11,356 nt of DNA from the NCBI GenBank assembly GCA_007124575.1, contig SLEW01000279.1, forward strand, positions 1 through 11,356, written 5' to 3'. This stretch comes from Bacteroidales bacterium. Lineage in GTDB: Bacteria > Bacteroidota > Bacteroidia > Bacteroidales > UBA7960. The position numbers and the translations under genes were made by a program. Below the pieces are notes generated by a model. That model did no database searches. It was not told the origin of the DNA and was given only the letters and a program-made list of their open reading frames with translations. Below are positions 1 through 5,872 of this stretch, piece by piece (position 1 is the first letter of the stretch; each line of letters starts with the position of its first letter).

Positions 1-1
1 A

Positions 2-1636
2 GCCGCAAAAGGCACAGGATGCACCGTAAAAGGTGTTTGTGGAAAAGAACCTGAAGTAGCAGGTATCCAGGATGTAATGATGTATTTCCTTAAAGGGATG
101 TCGGTTTACGCCAACATGGCCCGCGAAAAGGGCATCACTGAGCCCAAAGTTGATCGTTTCATTCAGGAAGGCCTTTTTATGACCATCACCAATGCCAATT
201 TCGATAAAGAACGCTTTATCGACAAGATCAGGGACGGTTTTGCCCTGCGTATTGAGTTGGAAAATAAGATGGAAGATTCAGGCATCAAAATCAACAAGGA
301 ATCACTTCCTGAGGCAGCTCAATGGAATGCTTACACCCCAGGGGAGTATGAAAGAAGGGCGCAACAAGTAGGTGTCCTGCAGATGACTGAAAATGAAGAC
401 ATCCGATCACTACGGGAGCTTCTTACCTACGGCATCAAAGGCATAGCCGCTTATGCCGAGCATGCCGGGAACCTGAAACACCACAGCGACGACATCAATG
501 CCTTCATGCAAAAGGGGTTAGCTGCCACCCTTAACGACAGCCTCAGCGCAGATGACCTGACAGGCATGGTGCTGGAGTGCGGAAAGTATGGCGTGGAAGT
601 CATGTCACTACTCGACAAGGCCCATACCACCACATATGGTAATCCTGAAATTACCAAAGTAAACCTCGGTGTACGTAACAATCCGGGGATCCTGATCAGC
701 GGTCACGACTTGCGCGACATGGAAGACCTCCTGGAGCAGACCAAAGACAGCGGGGTCGATGTATATACCCATAGCGAGATGCTTCCTGCCCACTATTATC
801 CGGCTTTTAAGAAGTATGATCACTTCGTGGGCAACTATGGAAACTCCTGGTGGAAGCAGCGCGAAGAATTTGAAAAGTTCAACGGGCCCATCCTGTTTAC
901 CACAAATTGTATCGTTCCTCCGCTGAAAAGTGCGACTTACGCCGACAGGATCTACACAACCGGTTCTTCCGGCCTTGACGGTGCCACACATATTCCTGAA
1001 AGGGCTAAAGACGGGCGTAAAGACTTTTCAAAAGTCATCGAGCATGCCAAACGCTGCGAGCCACCTGTAGAGATCGAAACCGGAGAGATCACCGGTGGCT
1101 TTGCCCATAACCAGGTACTGGCCCTTGCCGACAAGGTAGTAGACGCAGTGAAATCCGGAGCCATCCGTAAGTTTTTCGTAATGGCCGGCTGTGACGGACG
1201 CATGAAAAGTCGCGAATATTACACCGAATTTGCTAAAGCCCTGCCTGACGATACCGTAATCCTTACCGCCGGATGTGCAAAATACCGCTACAATAAGTTG
1301 CCGTTGGGCGACATCGGAGGCATCCCAAGGGTACTTGATGCCGGACAGTGCAACGACAGCTACTCGCTTGCAGTAATAGCACTCAAACTAAAAGAGGTTT
1401 TTGAGCTTAACGACATCAACGAACTGCCCATTGCCTATAATATCGCCTGGTATGAACAGAAGGCCGTCATCGTATTACTCGCACTTTTATACCTGGGTGT
1501 GAAAAACATTCACCTTGGCCCCACTCTGCCCGCATTCCTGTCTCCAAATGTAGCCAACGTCCTGGTTGAAAAATTTGGTATCTCCGGTATCAACAACGTG
1601 GATGAGGACATGAAAGTTTTGCTGGCAGATGCGTAA
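2..1636 (+). CDS. hcp: Hybrid cluster protein (hydroxylamine/NO reductase), 5' truncated
   Basis: Hcp reduces hydroxylamine, and probably NO in vivo, in the cytoplasm of anaerobes. The reading frame is open from base 2, so the gene starts before the window; the ATG at 77 is internal. The 25 residues before it include GTGCTVKGVCG, the last two cysteines of the N-terminal Fe-S cluster motif. Only about 8-10 residues, holding the first two cysteines, should be missing. Counting the Met at 77 as residue 1, the hybrid-cluster ligands are all present: H210 (SGHD), E234 (THSE), C278 (TTNC), C372 (AGCDGR), C400 (AGCAKYRYN), C425 (DAGQCND), E460 and K462 (WYEQKA). From memory their spacing equals that of the Desulfovibrio enzyme (H244 to K496), so the core is intact. 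The two visible Fe-S cysteines are six residues apart, which fits a class I Hcp. No hcr-type reductase gene is visible. The family assignment is very secure. Confidence 0.97.
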   Translation, partial: AAKGTGCTVKGVCGKEPEVAGIQDVMMYFLKGMSVYANMAREKGITEPKVDRFIQEGLFMTITNANFDKERFIDKIRDGFALRIELENKMEDSGIKINKESLPEAAQWNAYTPGEYERRAQQVGVLQMTENEDIRSLRELLTYGIKGIAAYAEHAGNLKHHSDDINAFMQKGLAATLNDSLSADDLTGMVLECGKYGVEVMSLLDKAHTTTYGNPEITKVNLGVRNNPGILISGHDLRDMEDLLEQTKDSGVDVYTHSEMLPAHYYPAFKKYDHFVGNYGNSWWKQREEFEKFNGPILFTTNCIVPPLKSATYADRIYTTGSSGLDGATHIPERAKDGRKDFSKVIEHAKRCEPPVEIETGEITGGFAHNQVLALADKVVDAVKSGAIRKFFVMAGCDGRMKSREYYTEFAKALPDDTVILTAGCAKYRYNKLPLGDIGGIPRVLDAGQCNDSYSLAVIALKLKEVFELNDINELPIAYNIAWYEQKAVIVLLALLYLGVKNIHLGPTLPAFLSPNVANVLVEKFGISGINNVDEDMKVLLADA

Positions 1637-1682
1637 ATTGTTAATTATTTAACAACTTCGCAAAGCATTCAATTTTTTTTCT

Positions 1683-1690
1683 TATATTTG
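1683..1690 (+). promoter_or_regulatory. Bacteroidota -7 promoter box (TATATTTG) upstream of oadGAB
   Basis: TATATTTG matches the Bacteroidota sigma-ABfr -7 consensus TAnnTTTG exactly. It lies 47 bp after the hcp stop and 176 bp before the oadG start. A possible -33 element, TTCG at 1657-1660, lies about 22 bp upstream but is weak. Transcription would begin near 1695-1698, so the oad transcript would carry a leader of about 170 nt containing the hairpins at 1718-1766. The box is visible; its use is inferred. Confidence 0.55.
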
Positions 1691-1717
1691 CCGTTAATAA
1701 TTCGAAAAAAGAATTCC

Positions 1718-1766
1718 GGCGGCAAACCGCCACGAGCGGGGCATATCCCGGGATATGTCCCGCTCG
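1718..1766 (+). terminator. Tandem hairpins: short GC stem then 34-nt palindrome (terminator or leader structure)
   Basis: A small stem, GGCGG-CAAA-CCGCC, occupies 1718-1731. It is followed at once by a 34-bp palindrome at 1733-1766 with arms 1733-1749 and 1750-1766. The arms are fully complementary except for one G-T pair that becomes a G-U wobble in RNA. The palindrome has no loop bases, so the RNA stem would open its central base pairs to form a loop. The tract TTTATTT follows, which is short for a classic intrinsic terminator. It lies about 100 bp after hcp but downstream of the TATATTTG box, so it could either end hcp transcripts or sit in the leader of the oadGAB mRNA. Confidence 0.6.
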
Positions 1767-1866
1767 TTTATTTGCAAGGAAGGTATTGACATTTTGACAT
1801 TTTGCAAGAAAAATCATTAGCTCCCGGGACGCTACTTAGCAAATGTAAAACGAAAAAACAAGAATT

Positions 1867-2115
1867 ATGACACTTCCTGTTCAGGTATTCATTCTCGGAC
1901 TTCTCACGGTATTTCTGGTACTCCTGGTGGTAGTAGGAACCGGAAATGCCATCATTTGGGTTGTAAACCGCCATTTCCCGCCTCCCGTTAAGGATGCGGC
2001 AAGCATTGAAGACACCAGGGCAGTTAAGGCAGAGCACATGGCAGTCATCACCGCCGCCGTCCAAACAGAAACCAGGGGCAAAGGCAAGGTGACCAAAATC
2101 GAAAAGCTACCTTAA
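1867..2115 (+). CDS. oadG: Sodium-pumping decarboxylase gamma subunit (OadG family)
   Basis: The 82-residue protein has the layout of OadG. A single N-terminal membrane helix lies at about residues 6-33 (VFILGLLTVFLVLLVVVGTGNAIIWVVN). A short cytoplasmic tail follows and ends in a basic, glycine-containing segment, RGKGKVTKIEKLP. In this family the gamma subunit holds the alpha and beta subunits together at the membrane and the tail contacts the carboxyltransferase. The ATG at 1867 follows an A-rich stretch with no Shine-Dalgarno sequence, which is normal for Bacteroidota. The next gene starts 45 bp downstream and the order gamma-alpha-beta matches known oadGAB operons, which supports the call strongly for such a small protein. 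Low sequence conservation in the family is the main uncertainty. Confidence 0.88.
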   Translation: MTLPVQVFILGLLTVFLVLLVVVGTGNAIIWVVNRHFPPPVKDAASIEDTRAVKAEHMAVITAAVQTETRGKGKVTKIEKLP

Positions 2116-2160
2116 ACGGCACCATATATATATTGTTTTACTTTTTTAAGCTTTGAATAT

Positions 2161-4074
2161 ATGCAAAAGATAAAGTTCTCTTTAGTTTACCGGGACATGT
2201 GGCAATCGGCAGGTAAATATGTGCCGCGGGTGGATCAGCTCACCGCCATAGCGCCCGAAATCATTAAAATGGGATGTTTTGACCGCGTGGAGACCAATGG
2301 CGGAGGTTTTGAACAGATCAACCTGCTCTTTGGCGAAAACCCCAACAAGGCCGTAAGAGAATGGACAAAACCCTTCAATGATGCAGGTATCCAGTGTCAC
2401 ATGCTCGACAGGTCACTTAACGGGATCAGGATGCAGCCTGTGCCTGCGGATGTCAGGCAATTGATGTACAAAGTAAAAAAGGCGCAGGGCGTAGAGGTGG
2501 TACGCATCTTTTGTGGGATGAACGACCCCAGAAATATCATCGATTCCGTTAAATATGCCAAAGAGGCCGGAATGGTCACACAAGCAGCATTAAGCATTAC
2601 TTTTTCTGAAGTACACACCATAGAATATTACATCGATCTGGCCAACAAAGTTATCAAAGGCGGCGCCGATGAGATCTGCCTTAAAGATATGGCCGGCATT
2701 GGCAGGCCAGTATGGTTAGGCAAAATCGTGGCCGGCATCAAAAAAAATCACCCCGAAATACCAGTTCAATACCATTCCCATTCAGGTCCGGGCTTTGCCA
2801 TGGCTTCCATTCTGGAAGTCGTTAGGGCAGGTGCCGAATATATCGACGTGGGCATGGAACCCCTCTCATGGGGCACTGGCCATGTGGATGTATTAGCCGT
2901 GCAGGCCATGCTGAAAGATGCCGGATATGACGTTCCGGAGGTTGACATGAAAGCCTACATGAAAGTACGCAGCATGAACCAGGATTTTATGGAAGATTTC
3001 CTGGGCTACTTCATTACCCCCACCAACCGCCAAATGAATTCCTTGCTTATCTCCTCCGGTCTTCCCGGTGGCATGATGGGCTCACTAATGAGTGACCTGG
3101 AAAATAACCTGGCCGATCTCAACAGATGGCTGAAGAAAAATGACAAGCCACTTCTCAACGAAGATAAACTACTTGTTAAACTTTTCCAGGAAGTGGAGCA
3201 TATATGGCCAAAGGTAGGTTATCCACCCCTGGTGACTCCCTTCAGCCAGTATGTCAAGAACCTGGCCGTCATCAACGTGACACAAATAGTCAAAGGAGGT
3301 GAACGCTGGGAGATCATCCCTGACAATGTCTGGGACATGCTCACCGGAAAACTGGGCCGCCTGCCCGGAAAACTCGCCCCCGAGATCAAAGAACTCGCAG
3401 AAAAAGAAGGTAAGGAGTTCTTTACCGGTAACCCACAGGAGCTATATCCTGATAAGCTGAATGAGTTCCGCAGAGAGGTGGACGAGAACGGCTGGGAGTA
3501 TGGCAAGGATGATGAAGAGTTGTTTCAGCTCGCTATGCATCCCGAACAATACCGAAACTATAAGGCAGGCAAGGCCAAAAAAGACTTTGAAAAGGACCTG
3601 GAAAAGCGCAAACGTGAAGGTGCAGGCCTATACCAAAAAGTACAAAAAGTGACCGAAAAGCCTTCTGCTAAAGATACAGCTGTTGTGCAGCCCAGCAGCA
3701 TGACCGTGGATGTGGACGGCCAGAAATACAAGGTCACCGTATCTTATGATGATAATCCTTCCGCTACCGGCAACCAGCCTGGACCGGGCCAAAGCAGCCA
3801 AATCGGCCAAAGCGAAATGAAACAGGCCCCAAAGAAAGACCTGGCGGAAGTCCAGTCTCCGCTTTCAGGAACCTTCTTCCTTACAAAGGAATTGTCTGAG
3901 AAACCTGTCAAACCTGGCGACACAGTGAAAGAAGGTGATGTGCTGGGCTATATCGAAGCCATGAAGACCTATAACACCATTAAGTCTGATAAGTCAGGCA
4001 AGATAGCCGAGATCGTGAGGGAGAACGGATCGGAGGTGTTTGAAGACGACGTATTGTTCCGTATTGAAAGCTGA
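2161..4074 (+). CDS. oadA: Sodium-pumping decarboxylase alpha subunit: carboxyltransferase plus biotin carrier (OadA-like)
   Basis: This 637-residue protein takes CO2 from a 2-oxo acid, probably oxaloacetate, onto its own biotin at the inner face of the membrane. Residues 1 to about 270 form the metal-dependent HMGL-like TIM barrel. Its metal ligands can be assigned as D12 (YRDMWQS), K175 (CLKDMAG, the lysine carbamylated in relatives), H205 and H207 (YHSHSG). Residues 275-465 match the conserved carboxylase region (LPGGMMGSL at 301-309). A charged, then Gly/Pro/Gln/Ser-rich linker spans about 500-560. The C-terminal biotinyl domain carries EAMKT with K602 as biotin site, 35 residues before the end, the usual distance. 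The active site is divergent: the usual RDxHQS is RDMWQS (W14), and the Thr of the PGGxxTN motif in pyruvate carboxylases is G307. The substrate is therefore less certain than the family. It could also be annotated as a pyruvate carboxylase subunit B-like protein. Confidence 0.9.
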   Translation: MQKIKFSLVYRDMWQSAGKYVPRVDQLTAIAPEIIKMGCFDRVETNGGGFEQINLLFGENPNKAVREWTKPFNDAGIQCHMLDRSLNGIRMQPVPADVRQLMYKVKKAQGVEVVRIFCGMNDPRNIIDSVKYAKEAGMVTQAALSITFSEVHTIEYYIDLANKVIKGGADEICLKDMAGIGRPVWLGKIVAGIKKNHPEIPVQYHSHSGPGFAMASILEVVRAGAEYIDVGMEPLSWGTGHVDVLAVQAMLKDAGYDVPEVDMKAYMKVRSMNQDFMEDFLGYFITPTNRQMNSLLISSGLPGGMMGSLMSDLENNLADLNRWLKKNDKPLLNEDKLLVKLFQEVEHIWPKVGYPPLVTPFSQYVKNLAVINVTQIVKGGERWEIIPDNVWDMLTGKLGRLPGKLAPEIKELAEKEGKEFFTGNPQELYPDKLNEFRREVDENGWEYGKDDEELFQLAMHPEQYRNYKAGKAKKDFEKDLEKRKREGAGLYQKVQKVTEKPSAKDTAVVQPSSMTVDVDGQKYKVTVSYDDNPSATGNQPGPGQSSQIGQSEMKQAPKKDLAEVQSPLSGTFFLTKELSEKPVKPGDTVKEGDVLGYIEAMKTYNTIKSDKSGKIAEIVRENGSEVFEDDVLFRIES

Positions 4075-4103
4075 TGCAACCATACAACACTTAATCCTTC
4101 TTT

Positions 4104-5315
4104 ATGTCTGCTTTAGAAAACCTGTATAACATCACCGCGCTGGGCGAGCTTCTGCGCACTCCGGGTGCCATTCTCATGCTTGCCATTGGCATCTTTTTGC
4201 TTTTCCTGGGCATCCGCAAAAAATATGAACCCCTGTTGCTGGTTCCCATCGGCTTTGGCGTCATCCTTGCCAACCTTCCGGGTGCAGGCATGGGCATCGT
4301 GCAGGAAGAGATGGTCCAGTTTGAAGATGGCAGGTACATGAACCTGCTGGAGATTGCCGGGGAGTATGGAATCATGAACTACCTGTATTACATGCTGATC
4401 AAAACGGGTTTCCTCCCTCCCATCATCTTTTTAGGCGTGGGTGCCCTCACCGATTTTGGCCCCATGCTGCGTAACCTCCGTTTATCGTTGTTTGGTGCAG
4501 CTGCCCAGCTTGGAATTTTCAGCGTGTTTTTTGCTGCCATCGCGGTAGGATTCACAGCACAGGAAGCCGGTGCCCTTGGCATCATCGGAGGTGGAGATGG
4601 CCCCACTGCCATTTACATCTCCATCATGTTGGCACCACATATGCTTGGGCCGATTGCCATAGCTGCATATTCTTATATGGCGCTCGTTCCTGTTATCATC
4701 CCTCCGATAGCCAACACCTTGTGCAGCAATAAAGAACTGAGCATTAACATGAAGGCCATGGACAGGCAGTATCCTGCCAAAAGGGAAATCAAGAACATGG
4801 CAGCTGTTAAGATCGCTTTCCCGGTGGTACTTGGCATTGTTGTAGCCTTTTTTGTGCCCACTTCAGTGCCCCTCGTAGGCATGCTGATGTTCGGCAACCT
4901 GATCAAAGAGATCGGGGTGGCCACCGGTCGGCTCACTGACGCTGCCACCGGCCCGATCATGAATACCGCAACAATCTTCCTGGGACTCGCAGTCGGTGCC
5001 ACAATGACCTCGGCCACGTTCCTGGATGTCCGCACGCTGGGGATCATCTTCGGAGGCCTGATCGCCTTCGCCATCTCCGTGATGGGAGGTATCGCCGCCG
5101 TGAAGATCTATAACCTCTTCGCCAAAAAGAAGATCAACCCGCTCATCGGTGCCACCGGTCTCAGCGCCGTGCCCATGGCCTCACGCGTGGCCAATGAGAT
5201 CGCCATCAAACATGATTCCGGAAATCACCTGCTGCAATATTGTATGGCGTCAAACATTTCCGGGGTTATAGGATCTGCCGTGGCCGCAGGGGTGCTTATC
5301 GCCTTCCTGGCCTGA
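4104..5315 (+). CDS. oadB: Sodium-pumping decarboxylase beta subunit (OadB family)
   Basis: The 403-residue integral membrane protein decarboxylates the carboxybiotin of the alpha subunit and exports Na+ in the process. About nine hydrophobic segments are visible, starting with ILMLAIGIFLLFLGI near residues 23-37. Two re-entrant signature regions are intact. The first is GGGDGPTAIYIS, with D165 as the likely counterpart of Klebsiella D203. The second is INPLIGATGLSAVPMASR, with N345, S354 and R361 spaced 9 and 7 residues apart, as for N373, S382 and R389 of Klebsiella. The protein ends in GSAVAAGVLIAFLA, the normal family C-terminus, so it appears complete. The start lies 29 bp after the oadA stop, consistent with one transcript. 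The TGA stop (5313-5315) is also the first three bases of a repeat array. The same family includes MmdB and GcdB, but the DRE-TIM type alpha subunit next door favours an oxo-acid substrate. Confidence 0.95.
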   Translation: MSALENLYNITALGELLRTPGAILMLAIGIFLLFLGIRKKYEPLLLVPIGFGVILANLPGAGMGIVQEEMVQFEDGRYMNLLEIAGEYGIMNYLYYMLIKTGFLPPIIFLGVGALTDFGPMLRNLRLSLFGAAAQLGIFSVFFAAIAVGFTAQEAGALGIIGGGDGPTAIYISIMLAPHMLGPIAIAAYSYMALVPVIIPPIANTLCSNKELSINMKAMDRQYPAKREIKNMAAVKIAFPVVLGIVVAFFVPTSVPLVGMLMFGNLIKEIGVATGRLTDAATGPIMNTATIFLGLAVGATMTSATFLDVRTLGIIFGGLIAFAISVMGGIAAVKIYNLFAKKKINPLIGATGLSAVPMASRVANEIAIKHDSGNHLLQYCMASNISGVIGSAVAAGVLIAFLA

Positions 5316-5580
5316 GAATGTGCCAATGTGCTAATTAGTGGAGTTTTGTAATGGTTAGCGCGTGATGGAGTTGTACTTTGACGGCATCAGGGCTTTAGTT
5401 TGTCAGCATAGATGAACGCGGATGACGCGGATGGCCTTCGGCCAACACGGAGCATCCGCGTTCATCCATGTTTTCTCACTAAAAAGAACCTTTCCTTCAA
5501 TGAAAAACTATATTCTTGCTTAACCCACATATTATCAATCAATTAGCACATTGGCACATTAGCAAATTGGCACATTCTCA
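5313..5580. repeat. 268-bp inverted-repeat structure with ATGTGCYA octamer arrays at both ends
   Basis: The left arm carries two 8-bp units, ATGTGCCA (5318-5325) and ATGTGCTA (5326-5333). The right arm carries four units on the opposite strand (5544-5575), alternating CTA and CCA endings. Two exact inverted matches link the arms: 20 bp (5317-5336 with 5541-5560) and 15 bp, TGAGAATGTGCCAAT (5313-5327 with 5566-5580). The outer edges coincide with the TGA stop of oadB and, on the other strand, the TGA stop of the proX remnant. A separate hairpin sits at 5407-5470. The stretches 5338-5406 and 5471-5540 show no gene and no clear mutual complementarity. No transposase and no flanking target duplication were found. 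It may be a non-autonomous dispersed repeat or a bidirectional terminator-like structure. Confidence 0.75.
5407..5470. repeat. Nested hairpin containing copy 1 of a dispersed 27-bp repeat
   Basis: Outer arms 5407-5424 and 5453-5470 are complementary at 17 of 18 positions (CATAGATGAACGCGGATG and its partner). Between them is a smaller stem, TGGCC-TTC-GGCCA, at 5432-5444. Bases 5425-5451 are identical to 9332-9358, 3.9 kb away. The sequence is built from AACRCGGAT-like units at 5415-5423, 5425-5432 and 5444-5451 placed around the small stem. A 27-bp exact match is far beyond chance in a window this size, so this is a true dispersed repeat. Confidence 0.85.
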
Positions 5581-5772
5581 GTCCAGGAAGAGATGCACAT
5601 GACGGTCTGTGTCGTTGATCAGTCCAAAGGGGGTTACAGACCCGGGTGTCAGCCCCAGGTATTTCCAGTACCTGACCGCCTCCTCTACGGTAGGAACAGC
5701 CGGATGCTAATAGTAATCATACCCGGTATCCAGCTGATTCAATAGCTCATATAATTTCGGATCTCCACGCAT
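5578..5772 (-). pseudogene. Decayed ProX/YbaK-type prolyl-tRNA deacylase remnant
   Basis: Intact ProX proteins of about 160-170 residues remove wrongly attached alanine or cysteine from tRNA-Pro. On the minus strand from the ATG at 5772, a 64-codon frame reads MRGDPKLYELLNQLDTGYDYY, a TAG stop (5709-5707, codon 22), HPAVPTVEEAVRYWK, then YLGLTPGSVTPFGLINDTDR and HVHLFLD, ending at TGA (5580-5578). The first half matches the ProX N-terminus (HPAVxTVEEA) and the second half matches the later substrate-pocket region (LGLxPGSVTPFGLIND). The middle, about 60-80 residues including the KNLF-type core strand, is missing with the frame kept. The C-terminus stops early, exactly where the octamer repeat starts. 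It therefore has an in-frame stop, an internal deletion and a 3' truncation. Upstream stops (TAA, TAG) rule out a longer N-terminus. The homology is by recognition of motifs and has not been searched. Confidence 0.8.
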
Positions 5773-5777
5773 GAGGG

Positions 5778-5785
5778 CAAAATTA
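5778..5785 (-). promoter_or_regulatory. Possible -7 box (TAATTTTG) of the proX remnant
   Basis: On the minus strand TAATTTTG fits TAnnTTTG exactly and lies 5 bp before the ATG at 5772. Transcription would start almost at the start codon, giving a leaderless or nearly leaderless mRNA. No good -33 element is visible at the expected distance. It may be a relic, or chance in AT-rich DNA. Confidence 0.3.
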
Positions 5786-5812
5786 TAAAAATAGATCGCT
5801 AATCTTTACTAT

Positions 5813-5868
5813 TTTTACGGCTTTAATCAGAATACACAAATTTTACGGCCTTAATCAGAATACACAAA
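5813..5868 (+). repeat. 28-bp tandem duplication upstream of the M24 peptidase gene
   Basis: Bases 5813-5840 and 5841-5868 are adjacent direct copies that differ at only one base (T5822 versus C5850). The second copy ends 4 bp before the ATG at 5873. Each copy holds TTTTACGG and AATCAGAATACACAAA. The sequence TATTTTTA at 5810-5817 resembles a -7 box with its last G changed to A and overlaps the first copy. The duplication therefore may have doubled part of the promoter or 5' leader. It looks recent because the copies have barely diverged. Confidence 0.9.
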
Positions 5869-5872
5869 CAGT

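Noticed and set aside
1771..1808. Short direct repeats TTTGCAAG (1771-1778, 1801-1808) and TGACATTT x2 (1788-1803)
   Set aside because: They are real but very short, and nothing ties them to a function.
1840..1847. TACATTTG on the minus strand, a perfect -7 box pointing towards hcp
   Set aside because: No -33 element at the right distance and no minus-strand gene follows. An 8-mer with two free positions will occur by chance in AT-rich DNA.
1..5315. hcp and oadGAB as one new nitrosative-stress energy system
   Set aside because: They are separated by a promoter box and strong hairpins, and each has a well-known separate role. Adjacency in one genome is not enough.
5313..5580. Possible CRISPR array from repeated ATGTGCYA units
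   Set aside because: Units are only 8 bp and directly adjacent, with no spacers of uniform length and no cas genes.
5313..5580. Complete insertion sequence or MITE with target duplication
   Set aside because: There is no transposase, and the flanks (oadB codons on one side, proX remnant codons on the other) show no direct duplication. Only the term inverted repeat is supported.
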